The notes below the pieces were generated by a model, which saw only the letters and a program-made list of their open reading frames with translations, made no database searches and was not told the DNA's origin. From UBA6136 sp964344495 (lineage in GTDB: Bacteria; Pseudomonadota; Gammaproteobacteria; Methylococcales; Methylococcaceae): a DNA stretch of 51,289 bases. The DNA is taken from positions 1-51,289 of the forward strand of contig CAYFNI010000001.1 in assembly GCA_964344495.1 (NCBI GenBank), read 5' to 3'. A program made the translations under genes and the position numbers. Within the stretch, counting starts at the first letter, position 1. Each line of letters begins with the position of its first letter. This document shows, one piece after another, positions 35,524 to 43,615 of the stretch.

Positions 35524-36273
35524 ATGGACGACAACCAACTACTGCGCTACGGTCGACAAATCCTGCTGCCCCAGATCGATATAGCCGGCCAGGAACGTCT
35601 GCTGGCCGCTCGTGTGCTGATCATCGGCCTGGGTGGATTGGGATCACCGGCGGCACTCTACCTCGCAGCGGCGGGCGTGGGACATCTGGTCATTAATGAT
35701 TTCGATCGCGTCGATCTGAGCAATCTACAGCGACAGATTCTGCACAAAACCCCCAGTATTGGTCAGCCTAAAACATCCTCAGCTCTACAGGAATTAAAGG
35801 CCATTAACCCCGAGATTGACGTGCAAGCCATCGACGGCCAACTGGACAGTGAAGCGCTAGCCCAAGCTGTGGCCGCTGTCGATCTGGTCCTGGACTGCTC
35901 CGACAACCTCAAAACCCGCTTTGCCGTTAACACGGCCTGCCATCGCCATCAGACCCGATTGGTCAGCGGCGCCGTCATACGGTTCGAAGGGCAGATCGCC
36001 GTATTCTGGCCCGGGGTAGGGCAAAGTCCCTGTTACAACTGCCTGTATCCCTACGATAATGAAACAGTGGATTCCTGCGCCCATAACGGTGTAATTGCTC
36101 CATTACCCGGTATCATAGGAAGTATGCAAGCGCTGGAAGCCATCAAACTGCTGGCGATGCCGGACTATGATCCGCCCGCGTCCCTGATGCTGTTTGATGC
36201 GCTGACGCTGGATTGGCAACGTTTCGCGCTCACCCGGAACCCGCATTGCTGCACCTGCGGAAGCTCTGCCTGA
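35524..36273 (+). CDS. moeB: MoeB/ThiF-family adenylyltransferase
   Basis: An E1-like enzyme of 249 residues that adenylates the C-terminus of MoaD or ThiS for molybdopterin or thiamine synthesis. The ATP-binding motif GLGGLGSPAALYLAAAG is intact, as are the zinc cysteine pairs (CYNC and CCTC), the RQIL arginine region and the cysteine in ETVDSCAHNG. The N-terminal LLRYGRQILLPQIDIAGQ is like both MoeB and ThiF. The frame extends 44 codons upstream, but the fold and family start at ATG 35524. No rhodanese domain. MoeB versus ThiF cannot be decided here. Confidence 0.88.
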   Translation: MDDNQLLRYGRQILLPQIDIAGQERLLAARVLIIGLGGLGSPAALYLAAAGVGHLVINDFDRVDLSNLQRQILHKTPSIGQPKTSSALQELKAINPEIDVQAIDGQLDSEALAQAVAAVDLVLDCSDNLKTRFAVNTACHRHQTRLVSGAVIRFEGQIAVFWPGVGQSPCYNCLYPYDNETVDSCAHNGVIAPLPGIIGSMQALEAIKLLAMPDYDPPASLMLFDALTLDWQRFALTRNPHCCTCGSSA

Positions 36274-36326
36274 TGTGCGCAACATTACCCTCAGTGGTCG
36301 GTTGACCGGATTTTCGCAGTGACCCC

Positions 36327-36752
36327 ATGAACGAGCAGATAACGCCAACACAGATTGCCCGCCCGTCCCCGACGAGCCGTTTGCAGGCTCATCGGAAGGT
36401 CCTTTCCTGGTTCGCCTGGCTGTTGCTCCTGCTGTTCTGGGAAAATCTCCTTGATCTCACGCTGCACGTTCTGCACATCGTGCTCGAGTATCTCGAACTG
36501 GCGCTGGAAGAAACTCTGGAGATGCTGTTTCACCTCGAAAACTACACCGCCCAGATGTACACGGCCTGGATCGGTTCAACCCTGCTGATCGTCCTGGCTG
36601 CCTTCATTTACTATCGGATATCGCGTTCAATCAGACAGCGCTTCCGCTCCTGGACCTATTTTCGCATTTGGCTCAAGGTGTCGCTGCGGGAAAACTGGCT
36701 CTACCTGTCTTCGCTGCTGCTCGTCTATTTGGCGTCCGAACTGTTGGTATAA
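36327..36752 (+). CDS. Small membrane protein of unknown function
   Basis: A 141-residue protein with three hydrophobic segments: WFAWLLLLLFWENLLDLTLH, STLLIVLAAFIYYRI and LYLSSLLLVYLASELLV. The stretch LEYLELALEETLEMLFHLEN between the first two is strongly acidic and helical. I do not recognise the family. It lies between moeB and rubredoxin on the same strand with short gaps. Confidence 0.7.
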   Translation: MNEQITPTQIARPSPTSRLQAHRKVLSWFAWLLLLLFWENLLDLTLHVLHIVLEYLELALEETLEMLFHLENYTAQMYTAWIGSTLLIVLAAFIYYRISRSIRQRFRSWTYFRIWLKVSLRENWLYLSSLLLVYLASELLV

Positions 36753-36821
36753 GCCTTCACGGAAGGCGGGTCTGTCCGTAAAATGGCAGACTTTCAACCC
36801 GAGACCGACCGGATTCTGAAG

Positions 36822-36989
36822 ATGGCCGAATACAAGAAATTTATCTGCTCTGCCTGTGGCTGGATTTACGATGAAGAACTGGGCGATCCCGACTCGGGCC
36901 TCGCTCCCGGCACCCGCTATGATGATATTCCGGATGATTGGATCTGTCCGGACTGCGGAGTCGACAAAACCTACTTCGATCCACTCTAA
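36822..36989 (+). CDS. Rubredoxin
   Basis: A 55-residue single-iron electron carrier. The iron ligands are the two cysteine pairs CSAC (in FICSACGWIYDE) and CPDC (in WICPDCGVDK), with the rubredoxin core DDWICPDCG. The frame starts 13 codons earlier, but ATG 36822 (MAEYKKFIC) gives the standard length. Possible partners include the flavoprotein encoded at 28970-32644, though no direct evidence links them. Confidence 0.95.
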   Translation: MAEYKKFICSACGWIYDEELGDPDSGLAPGTRYDDIPDDWICPDCGVDKTYFDPL

Positions 36990-37034
36990 GGCTGGCCTGA
37001 TCCTCCTCAATCCAGGTTCACGCTCACGCTCATC

Positions 37035-37844
37035 GTGAAACAGCCCGTTGTGATCATTGGCTTGGGAGAGATCGGCGAGCTTTTCGCCCACGCCTTCCTC
37101 AAACTTGGGCACCCCGTCTTTCCCGTGCTCCGCACAACATCAATGTCGGATCTGGCCGCCTCCGTGCCCGATCCGGCACTGGTGCTGGTGGCCGTGACCG
37201 AGGACAGCCTCCAATCCGTCCTCGCGGACCTGCCGACGCCCTGGCGTTCCAGCGTGGCGTTGGTTCAGAACGAACTCCTGCCGCGTGACTGGCAGCCCCA
37301 TGTGCCCCAGGATCCAACCGTGATCGTGGTCTGGTTTGACAAGAAAAAAGGCCGGCCGCTGGTATCTGTTCTCCCGACGCTTGCTGTGGGTGTCCGGGCG
37401 CCCATGGTGGTCGATGCCCTGCAGCGCGTAGGGATACCTGCCCGCGTCATTGACCCCGACGAACGACTGTTCGAGATGGTGCGCAAGAATCTGTATATCC
37501 TCACCATCAATATCGCCGGCCTGCGCAGCGGTGGCAACGTGTCAGAGCTTTGGCAACAGCATCGCACCCTGGCGACGGGCGTCGCGCATGAAATTCTGGA
37601 CATCCAAGCGTCCCTGGCGGCCCAATCGTTGCCGCGCGAGGCGCTGATCGAAGCCATGGTCGAAGCGTTCGAGGGCGATCCTCAACACATCTGTCTCGGT
37701 CGCTCAGGCCCCGGCCGTCTTGACCGCGCCCGCCGGCAGGCCCGTGAGGTGCAGATTCCGACCCCCTGGCTGGATGCGATTGCAGCGGAGAACACGCCCC
37801 CAAATTCTGAAGGAGCCGCTGCTCGGCCGGTAACACTGGCGTGA
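37035..37844 (+). CDS. Ketopantoate-reductase-like NAD(P)-binding protein
   Basis: A 269-residue protein with an N-terminal Rossmann motif, VVIIGLGEIGELFAHAFLKLG, read from GTG 37035. The middle (LVAVTEDSLQSVLADLP, then VALVQNELLPRDW) and the helical C-terminal part resemble ApbA/PanE-type reductases, but the match is loose and the protein may not be an active ketopantoate reductase. Its stop overlaps the aryl-polyene ligase start in GTGA, so the two are probably translated together, which makes a role near the pigment pathway possible. Confidence 0.6.
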   Translation: MKQPVVIIGLGEIGELFAHAFLKLGHPVFPVLRTTSMSDLAASVPDPALVLVAVTEDSLQSVLADLPTPWRSSVALVQNELLPRDWQPHVPQDPTVIVVWFDKKKGRPLVSVLPTLAVGVRAPMVVDALQRVGIPARVIDPDERLFEMVRKNLYILTINIAGLRSGGNVSELWQQHRTLATGVAHEILDIQASLAAQSLPREALIEAMVEAFEGDPQHICLGRSGPGRLDRARRQAREVQIPTPWLDAIAAENTPPNSEGAAARPVTLA

Positions 37845-39133
37845 CCAACGCTGAATCCTTCGCAACCGTTGGCGGGACGTCGGTCAGTTACGGGCTTTTT
37901 CTAAGCGAAGCGGCAGCCTTGGCGCAGGTACTGCCCCCGTGCAGTGCCGTAATCAATCTCTGCGAAAACCGCTACCGGTTCGCCCTGGGTTTTGTGGCAG
38001 CCATGGCCAAGGGCGTCGTCACCCTCATGCCGCCGGATCGCAGCGCCCTGCATCTGGAGTCCTTGCTACAGCAGCACCCGGGGGCCCTGATTCTCAGAGA
38101 CGAGACAGCCCACGCCGATACTTCCAGCTGGATCGTGGGGCGTTACCTCGACGATCGGATGGGCCCGATCACGTTCGACATCGACCCTCACAGGATCGTG
38201 CTTGTCGCCTACACTTCAGGCAGCACCGGGTTGCCTCAGCCGCAACCCAAAACACTGGCGTCACTCAAGGAGAGTGCCCGCCTGATTGATCTGCATCTGG
38301 GCGGGGTGAACGGCAAGGCCGTGGTGGCCACCGTGCCGATTCAGCACATGTACGGACTGGAACTCAGCCTGTTGCTGCCACTCTTCTGCGGTGCCATCCT
38401 GCAGGAGGGCAAGCCGTTCTATCCCGCCGATATTGTCGCCAGTCTGGCCCGAACGGCAGATCCGGCGGTCCTTGTCACCACCCCGGTGCACCTTCGCGCC
38501 CTGATCGGAAGTGGCTTGAGTCTGCCGCCGATCGAACTTCTCGTATCGGCTACCGCGCCACTGGATCGGGCACTGGCCAGTCAGGCCGAAGACCGTTTCG
38601 GAGCCCCTTTGCTGGAGATTTATGGATGTACGGAGGCCGGATCCATCGCCGGCCGTCGGCCCAGTCAGGCCGAGGAATGGACCCTGTTCGAACCGGTCCG
38701 GATGCATGGTGGGCCGCGCGGGATTCATGTGACCGCCCCGCATCTGTCCGAACCGGTCTGGCTCCAGGACCTGATCGAACCGCTGGACGCGCGTCAGTTT
38801 CGGCTATCGGGCCGACAGGTCGACCTGATCAACATTGCCGGCAAGCGGGGCTCGCTGGCCGCCCTGAACCGGGTGCTGCTGGACATCGAGGGGGTGGTGG
38901 ACGGAACCTTCTTCCTGCCGGATGACACCCATCAGGGCACGACGCGGATGGTCGTGTTTGTAGTAGCGCCGACGCTGACCCATGACAGCGTGCTGCAGCA
39001 GTTGCGACAACGGATTGATCCCGCATTCATGCCCCGCGTCGTTCATCAGCTCGAATCGCTGCCGCGCAATGCCACTGGCAAGCTACCGCTGCAGGCCTTG
39101 CAGCGGTTGCTCAATCGGTCAGCTTCGGCCTGA
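37841..39133 (+). CDS. AMP-dependent ligase of the aryl-polyene pathway (XanA2-like)
   Basis: A short ANL-type enzyme of 430 residues with the P-loop YTSGSTGLPQPQPKTL, an acidic motif in EIYGCTEAGSIAGR, and the C-terminal catalytic lysine in LPRNATGKLPLQAL. Ligases of this size that open aryl-polyene and xanthomonadin clusters activate a hydroxybenzoic or hydroxycinnamic acid and load it on a carrier protein. The presence of a chorismatase gene at 48687 points to 3- or 4-hydroxybenzoate as substrate. It is convergent with the long minus-strand operon and overlaps its last gene by 15 bases. Confidence 0.78.
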   Translation: MTNAESFATVGGTSVSYGLFLSEAAALAQVLPPCSAVINLCENRYRFALGFVAAMAKGVVTLMPPDRSALHLESLLQQHPGALILRDETAHADTSSWIVGRYLDDRMGPITFDIDPHRIVLVAYTSGSTGLPQPQPKTLASLKESARLIDLHLGGVNGKAVVATVPIQHMYGLELSLLLPLFCGAILQEGKPFYPADIVASLARTADPAVLVTTPVHLRALIGSGLSLPPIELLVSATAPLDRALASQAEDRFGAPLLEIYGCTEAGSIAGRRPSQAEEWTLFEPVRMHGGPRGIHVTAPHLSEPVWLQDLIEPLDARQFRLSGRQVDLINIAGKRGSLAALNRVLLDIEGVVDGTFFLPDDTHQGTTRMVVFVVAPTLTHDSVLQQLRQRIDPAFMPRVVHQLESLPRNATGKLPLQALQRLLNRSASA

Positions 39134-40405
39134 CCGGAGCCGTTCCTCAGCCGGAAGCCACAACCTGAGCCCGGGCGCAGTCATCAGGGTACTGGCAATC
39201 GCCATCAGAACCAGCATCGTGAATACCGGTCGCGGCAGCACGCCAAGGTCATAGCCGAGGTTAATCACGATCAGTTCCATCAGCGCACGGGTATTCATCA
39301 TGATGGCAATGCAGCGGGCTTCATCCCGTCCCAGTCCACCGGCGCGCGCGGCCCAGTAGCATCCGACCAGCTTGCCGGCCATCGCCAGCAGTATCAGGCC
39401 AGCACACCAACCCCACAGGTTGCCGTTGGCCAGACTGCCAATATCAGTGCGCAGACCCGTGTACGTGAAGAAAATGGGCAGGAAGAACACCATCAGCAGA
39501 TCCTCGACCCGGGCGCGCCACGCTCGCACGAGCACGTGATGCCGATGCAGCAGCACCCCGGCAATGAACCCGCCGAAAATCGCGAAAATGCCGAGTTGAC
39601 TGGTGACGATGGCAGAGCCGAAGATCAGCGCCAGCAGCAGCGCCAGCACATCCTGTGGCAAATGCTCGGCCGTGATCGGACACCGTTTAAGCCAGCGGCT
39701 GATCAAGGGCCGCATAACCCCCCACGACACCGCCAGATACATGACTAATCCAGTCAGCTGTCGAATGACGGCGGGTCCTGAGAAGTGTTCGGTACTGATG
39801 GCGGCCACAACCGCCAGCAACACCCAGCCGACGGCATCGTTGGCGGCGGCGGCGGCGATCGTCACGACGCCCAGTCGACTGCGGGTCAGGCCGAATTCCA
39901 TCAGAATCCGCCCCAGAATCGGCACCGCCGTGATCGACAGTGCGATGGCGATGAACAAGCTGTAAGCCAGCGGCGAAATGCCGGGCGCCAATACGGCGGC
40001 GCTGACCTGTCCGAATCCGAAGCCGAGGGAGAACGGCAACAGGATGCCCGCGCTGGTGACCAGCAGGGTCACGCGACGGTTGACGGCTGTGCCCAGCTGG
40101 GTGAAGTCGAACTCCAGCCCGATCTGAAACATGAGCAGGATCAGACCGATCTGGCTGATCAGGGTCAAGGGCGTGCTATCGATGGAACGGAACAGCCAGT
40201 TGAAGGGCGTCGGCGCCAAAGCGCCGAACAGGGACGGTCCCAGCAGCAGACCGGCCACGATTTCACCCACCGCTCGGGGTTGCTTCAAGCGCACGCTCAC
40301 ATAGCCGGCTCCACGCGCGGCCACAATAATCACGATCAATTGAAGTAGCGTGAAGAGCAGAAGCGTTTCGATCGTATGCACGCCGCTGGCGGGGGTCTGG
40401 TTCAT
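39119..40405 (-). CDS. CPA2-type cation:proton antiporter
   Basis: A protein of about 428 residues with 11-13 hydrophobic segments and the CPA2 hallmarks: GEIVAGLLLGPSLFG at the first helix, QIGLILLMFQIGLEFD, and AAAANDAVGWVLLAVVAA, where ND is the ion-binding aspartate pair region. It lacks a C-terminal TrkA-N domain. The frame opens at 40453 inside the ketoreductase gene; ATG 40405 avoids the overlap. As last gene of the pigment operon it may balance ions for the exporter, or may simply be cotranscribed. Confidence 0.85.
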   Translation of the reverse strand: MNQTPASGVHTIETLLLFTLLQLIVIIVAARGAGYVSVRLKQPRAVGEIVAGLLLGPSLFGALAPTPFNWLFRSIDSTPLTLISQIGLILLMFQIGLEFDFTQLGTAVNRRVTLLVTSAGILLPFSLGFGFGQVSAAVLAPGISPLAYSLFIAIALSITAVPILGRILMEFGLTRSRLGVVTIAAAAANDAVGWVLLAVVAAISTEHFSGPAVIRQLTGLVMYLAVSWGVMRPLISRWLKRCPITAEHLPQDVLALLLALIFGSAIVTSQLGIFAIFGGFIAGVLLHRHHVLVRAWRARVEDLLMVFFLPIFFTYTGLRTDIGSLANGNLWGWCAGLILLAMAGKLVGCYWAARAGGLGRDEARCIAIMMNTRALMELIVINLGYDLGVLPRPVFTMLVLMAIASTLMTAPGLRLWLPAEERLRSGRS

Positions 40406-40430
40406 GTTGCAGGCAGGGTGGGGTATGGGT

Positions 40431-41150
40431 TCAGTAAAGTCCGCCGTTGACACCGAACACCTGTCCGGTGATGTAAGACGCTTTCTCCGATGCCAGAAAG
40501 GCGGCGAGATGGGCGACTTCTTCGGGCCGGCCAGGACGTTTCAACGGCACCCGGTCGGCGATCAGGGCAGGGTCGAAATGACCTTCGCTCATGGGGCTTT
40601 CGATGATGCCGGGAGCAATCACGTTCACCAGCACGTTGCGGCTGCCCAGTTCGATGGCGAGCGACTTGCTGGCGCCGATCAGTCCGGCCTTGGCGGCGGC
40701 GTAATTGGCCTGACCGCGGTTACCGCTCAGGGCCGCCACCGAGGCGATACTGATGATGCGTCCCCAGCGGGTTCGCAGCATGGGCATCAACAACGGCCGG
40801 GTGACATTGAAAAAACCATGCAGCGAACTGTCGATGACTTGTTGCCACTGGGTGTGGGTCATGCCGACCATGGGGGCATCGTCGTGATGGCCTGCATTGT
40901 TGATCACTATCTGAATCGGATGCCGCTCCGCCAATTCGGTCAGCAGCGTGTCGGTCTGGGCCACATCCGTGACATCGAAGGCAAGCGCTGAGGCTGAGCC
41001 ACCACCGGCACGAATCTGCTTGGCGATAGCCTCTGCGGCCTCCAGACGCCGGTGCGCATGCACGTGAACATGCAGGCCCTCCGCGGCGAGGGCAAGACAC
41101 AAGGCGCGACCAATGGCGCCACTGCCGCCGGTGACGAGTGCATGTTTCAC
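40431..41150 (-). CDS. 3-oxoacyl-ACP reductase (FabG-like) of the aryl-polyene pathway
   Basis: An SDR enzyme of 239 residues with the NADP motif TGGSGAIG, NNAG at about 84-87, and the catalytic residues S137, Y150 and K154. It should reduce the beta-keto group formed at each round of polyene extension. ATG 41150 overlaps the preceding dehydratase stop in ATGA. The ending FGVNGGLY is the typical FabG C-terminus. Confidence 0.9.
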   Translation of the reverse strand: MKHALVTGGSGAIGRALCLALAAEGLHVHVHAHRRLEAAEAIAKQIRAGGGSASALAFDVTDVAQTDTLLTELAERHPIQIVINNAGHHDDAPMVGMTHTQWQQVIDSSLHGFFNVTRPLLMPMLRTRWGRIISIASVAALSGNRGQANYAAAKAGLIGASKSLAIELGSRNVLVNVIAPGIIESPMSEGHFDPALIADRVPLKRPGRPEEVAHLAAFLASEKASYITGQVFGVNGGLY

Positions 41151-41593
41151 GGTCGGGGATCCTCATCGACGAAGGCTAGCGTCAAACGGCCGCGCAACAG
41201 GCAGTCGCAGTCGGCGCTGAGCGTGAAGGCGTACATGGCATGGCGACGCTCCTCGACGATCAGTGTCACCTCGACCTCAAGCTCGGCCGTCAGCGTATCC
41301 AGGAACGCCACAGTGGCGTGTACGGCATGAGCGCTGGCGAGAACCGCCCGCCGTGCCGCACGGGGTTTACCCGGCGCCATCAGGGCCCCATGCAGGGCCA
41401 TGCACTGGGCAGCCAGTTCGATGCCGGTCGCCACTCCGAGTCGGCCCGCGCGTCGGAGCGGATGCTCCGGGTCCCGATGATGGTTCGAGCGGGCAATCAG
41501 GCGGGTAGGCTCACATGCCACAACGGCATCCACCAGCACCATGCGGCCGGCATGGGGCAATAACGCGGCGATCTTGGCAGGGGTCAGTTGCAC
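41147..41593 (-). CDS. Hotdog-fold dehydratase (ApeP-like)
   Basis: A 148-residue protein with the signature LLPHAGRMVLVDAVVA near the N-terminus (His 14) and GVATGIELAAQCMALHGAL, as in the ApeP type of 3-hydroxyacyl-ACP dehydratase from aryl-polyene clusters. It should create the double bonds together with the second dehydratase at 47419. Its start overlaps the end of the chain-length-factor gene by 10 bases. Confidence 0.82.
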   Translation of the reverse strand: MQLTPAKIAALLPHAGRMVLVDAVVACEPTRLIARSNHHRDPEHPLRRAGRLGVATGIELAAQCMALHGALMAPGKPRAARRAVLASAHAVHATVAFLDTLTAELEVEVTLIVEERRHAMYAFTLSADCDCLLRGRLTLAFVDEDPRP

Positions 41594-42378
41594 GGGGTCA
41601 CCCGCAGGGCGAGACGCCCCTGCATGCCGTGCCCAAAGCTGAGTTCGGCCATCTGGCCGAGAGCGAGTGCGCCCAGCAGAGGCAGGGCACGAGCTGCAGG
41701 ATTGGCCTGCCTGAGCGTTTCAAGCTGAGGGTTGGTCAGCGGCTGATCATCGGGCGCTGCTGCCTGATACAGGCCCTGCAAGCGGGCTATGGCGGGCATC
41801 TGCCCTGGCGGTGCCAGCAGCAGCGCTACGGCAACAGGCTGCGTCACGGCACGAAATTCGGCGATGGGAAACAGCGGCGGAAGATCATAGGCGACCAATA
41901 ACACCGGCCGACGGTCATCGGCGCAGCGCAACAGTGCTTCGGCCAGCCCGGTGCCGAAACTGTCATCGAACGCGCACAGGCTGTCCGTCGGCTGCTCGGA
42001 GCCAGTCGCGATACTCCAGTAACCTGCGGCCGCGTTATGGACCGAATTATGAAAGGCCATGGGCGACAGACGTCGGTCGTCCCCGGCCAGTTGCTCGAAG
42101 AGGCCATGTACGACCTCGACCTCGCCGCCGGAGGATGCAAACACCGAGGCGATACCGGCAGGATCACGCTGGCCGAGAGCCTCGCTGGCCGCATCGATGG
42201 CCAGCCGGGCCACCCGTGAGGCCCGACGCCGTTCGGTGGCTGGCAGACCGGTGGCCTGCGATGCGGGGAGTGCCGCTGACACCCAGGGGCGCCGGCCGGA
42301 GAGGATCTCACGCGCATCGGCCCAGTTGGCCAGACCCGGTGCCCGCAGACCGATACCGATGAGGTCAACGTCGATCAT
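41584..42378 (-). CDS. Beta-ketoacyl synthase chain-length-factor-like protein
   Basis: A 264-residue protein of the truncated ketosynthase type found beside full ketosynthases in aryl-polyene clusters. It has the family's stretch LSPMAFHNSVHNAAAGYWSI and no catalytic cysteine in a TACSS context, so it is most likely a non-catalytic partner that sets chain length. The frame is open far upstream inside the ketosynthase gene; ATG 42378 begins the family fold (MIDVDLIGIGLRAPG) and overlaps the ketosynthase stop in ATGA. Confidence 0.85.
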   Translation of the reverse strand: MIDVDLIGIGLRAPGLANWADAREILSGRRPWVSAALPASQATGLPATERRRASRVARLAIDAASEALGQRDPAGIASVFASSGGEVEVVHGLFEQLAGDDRRLSPMAFHNSVHNAAAGYWSIATGSEQPTDSLCAFDDSFGTGLAEALLRCADDRRPVLLVAYDLPPLFPIAEFRAVTQPVAVALLLAPPGQMPAIARLQGLYQAAAPDDQPLTNPQLETLRQANPAARALPLLGALALGQMAELSFGHGMQGRLALRVTPCN

Positions 42379-43607
42379 GCTGCGGTCCTGCCAAGCAACA
42401 GGCTGGCATTGCTGCCGCCGAAACCGAAGGCATTGCACAGCACGGTCTGCAAGGCACGGCGCTCCTCCTGCAACAACACCCGGCTTCCGAAAGCGGGATC
42501 GATGCGACGGGTGTTCAGGCTCGGCGGCATCAGGCCTTCCTCGAGGCAGATGGCGCCGATCAGTAGATTCATGATGCCCGCGGCCCCGAGGGTATGACCA
42601 ATCCAGCCCTTGATGGAACTGCAGGGAGTGCCCGCACCGAGCACCTCGCACAGCGCACGATCCTCGGCGCTGTCGTTGCTGCGCGTGGCCGTGCCATGCA
42701 GGAGGGTGAAATCAACCGCGGCGGCCGGACGGCCAGCCCGCTCCAGACACTGTCGCATGGCCAGGACGGCGCCGCGGCCATCCGGATGCGGAGAGGACAT
42801 GTGATGCGCATCCGCACTCTCGCCATAGCCCAGCAGGGCCAGACCGGATTCAGCGGTTGATGCGCGCTCCAGCAGGGCAAAGCCGGCTGCTTCACCGATC
42901 GAAATCCCATCCCGGTCTGCATCTGCGGGACGGCAGGGTGATTCGGACACCAGTTCCAGAGCCTTGAAACCATACAGGGTGGTCAGGCACAGGCTGTCGA
43001 CGCCGCCGGCGACGACTGCATCACACCAGCCGGCATTCAGCCAGCGCGCCGCGCTGGCAAAGACCTTGGCGCTCGAGGAGCAGGCCGTCGACAGACTGAG
43101 GGTGGGGCCACAGACGCCCAGGGCCGTGCGTATGAAGTCGGCTGGGGCAAACGTGTTCTGGGTCTCGCGATAGCGAAAATCGGCCGGCAGCCGTCCTGAT
43201 ACCGGATCCCGCTGCCGATAGGCCACTTCGGTTTCCCGGATGCCGGAGGTGCTGGTACCGATGATGACGCCCACCCGATCCGGGCCGTGCCGTCGGGCGG
43301 CCGCAGCGACCGCTGCGCGAAAATCATCTTGTTGCAACGCCCACCCTGCCAGGCGGTGGTTACGCGATTCGAACCGGTTCAGTGCCGCGGGCAGCGGCTG
43401 AGTTTCAACGTCCGCGACCCGGCCGATCCAGCAGGGAAAATCCACCAACGGGACGTCGCAGGGACGCAAGCCCGTGCGTTGGCCGAGCAATCCGGCCAGT
43501 GTTGCAGCCCGACCGGCCCCGAGGGCATTGGTCAGCGTGTAGGCCCTGACCGCCAGCGGCGGGCGGGCAGTGACGGGCGTCATCGAGGGCAGGTCGGTGC
43601 GGGGCAT
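42375..43607 (-). CDS. Beta-ketoacyl synthase of the aryl-polyene pathway
   Basis: A 410-residue KAS I/II-type condensing enzyme with the complete triad C176 (LSTACSSSAKV), H304 (LLHGTATRSND) and H338 (GWIGHTLGAAG). It extends the aryl starter with malonyl units. ATG 43607 lies 8 bases after the MMPL gene stop; the frame extends upstream only into that gene. It forms a pair with the chain-length-factor-like protein downstream. Confidence 0.9.
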   Translation of the reverse strand: MPRTDLPSMTPVTARPPLAVRAYTLTNALGAGRAATLAGLLGQRTGLRPCDVPLVDFPCWIGRVADVETQPLPAALNRFESRNHRLAGWALQQDDFRAAVAAAARRHGPDRVGVIIGTSTSGIRETEVAYRQRDPVSGRLPADFRYRETQNTFAPADFIRTALGVCGPTLSLSTACSSSAKVFASAARWLNAGWCDAVVAGGVDSLCLTTLYGFKALELVSESPCRPADADRDGISIGEAAGFALLERASTAESGLALLGYGESADAHHMSSPHPDGRGAVLAMRQCLERAGRPAAAVDFTLLHGTATRSNDSAEDRALCEVLGAGTPCSSIKGWIGHTLGAAGIMNLLIGAICLEEGLMPPSLNTRRIDPAFGSRVLLQEERRALQTVLCNAFGFGGSNASLLLGRTAA

Positions 43608-43615
43608 GACAGGAA

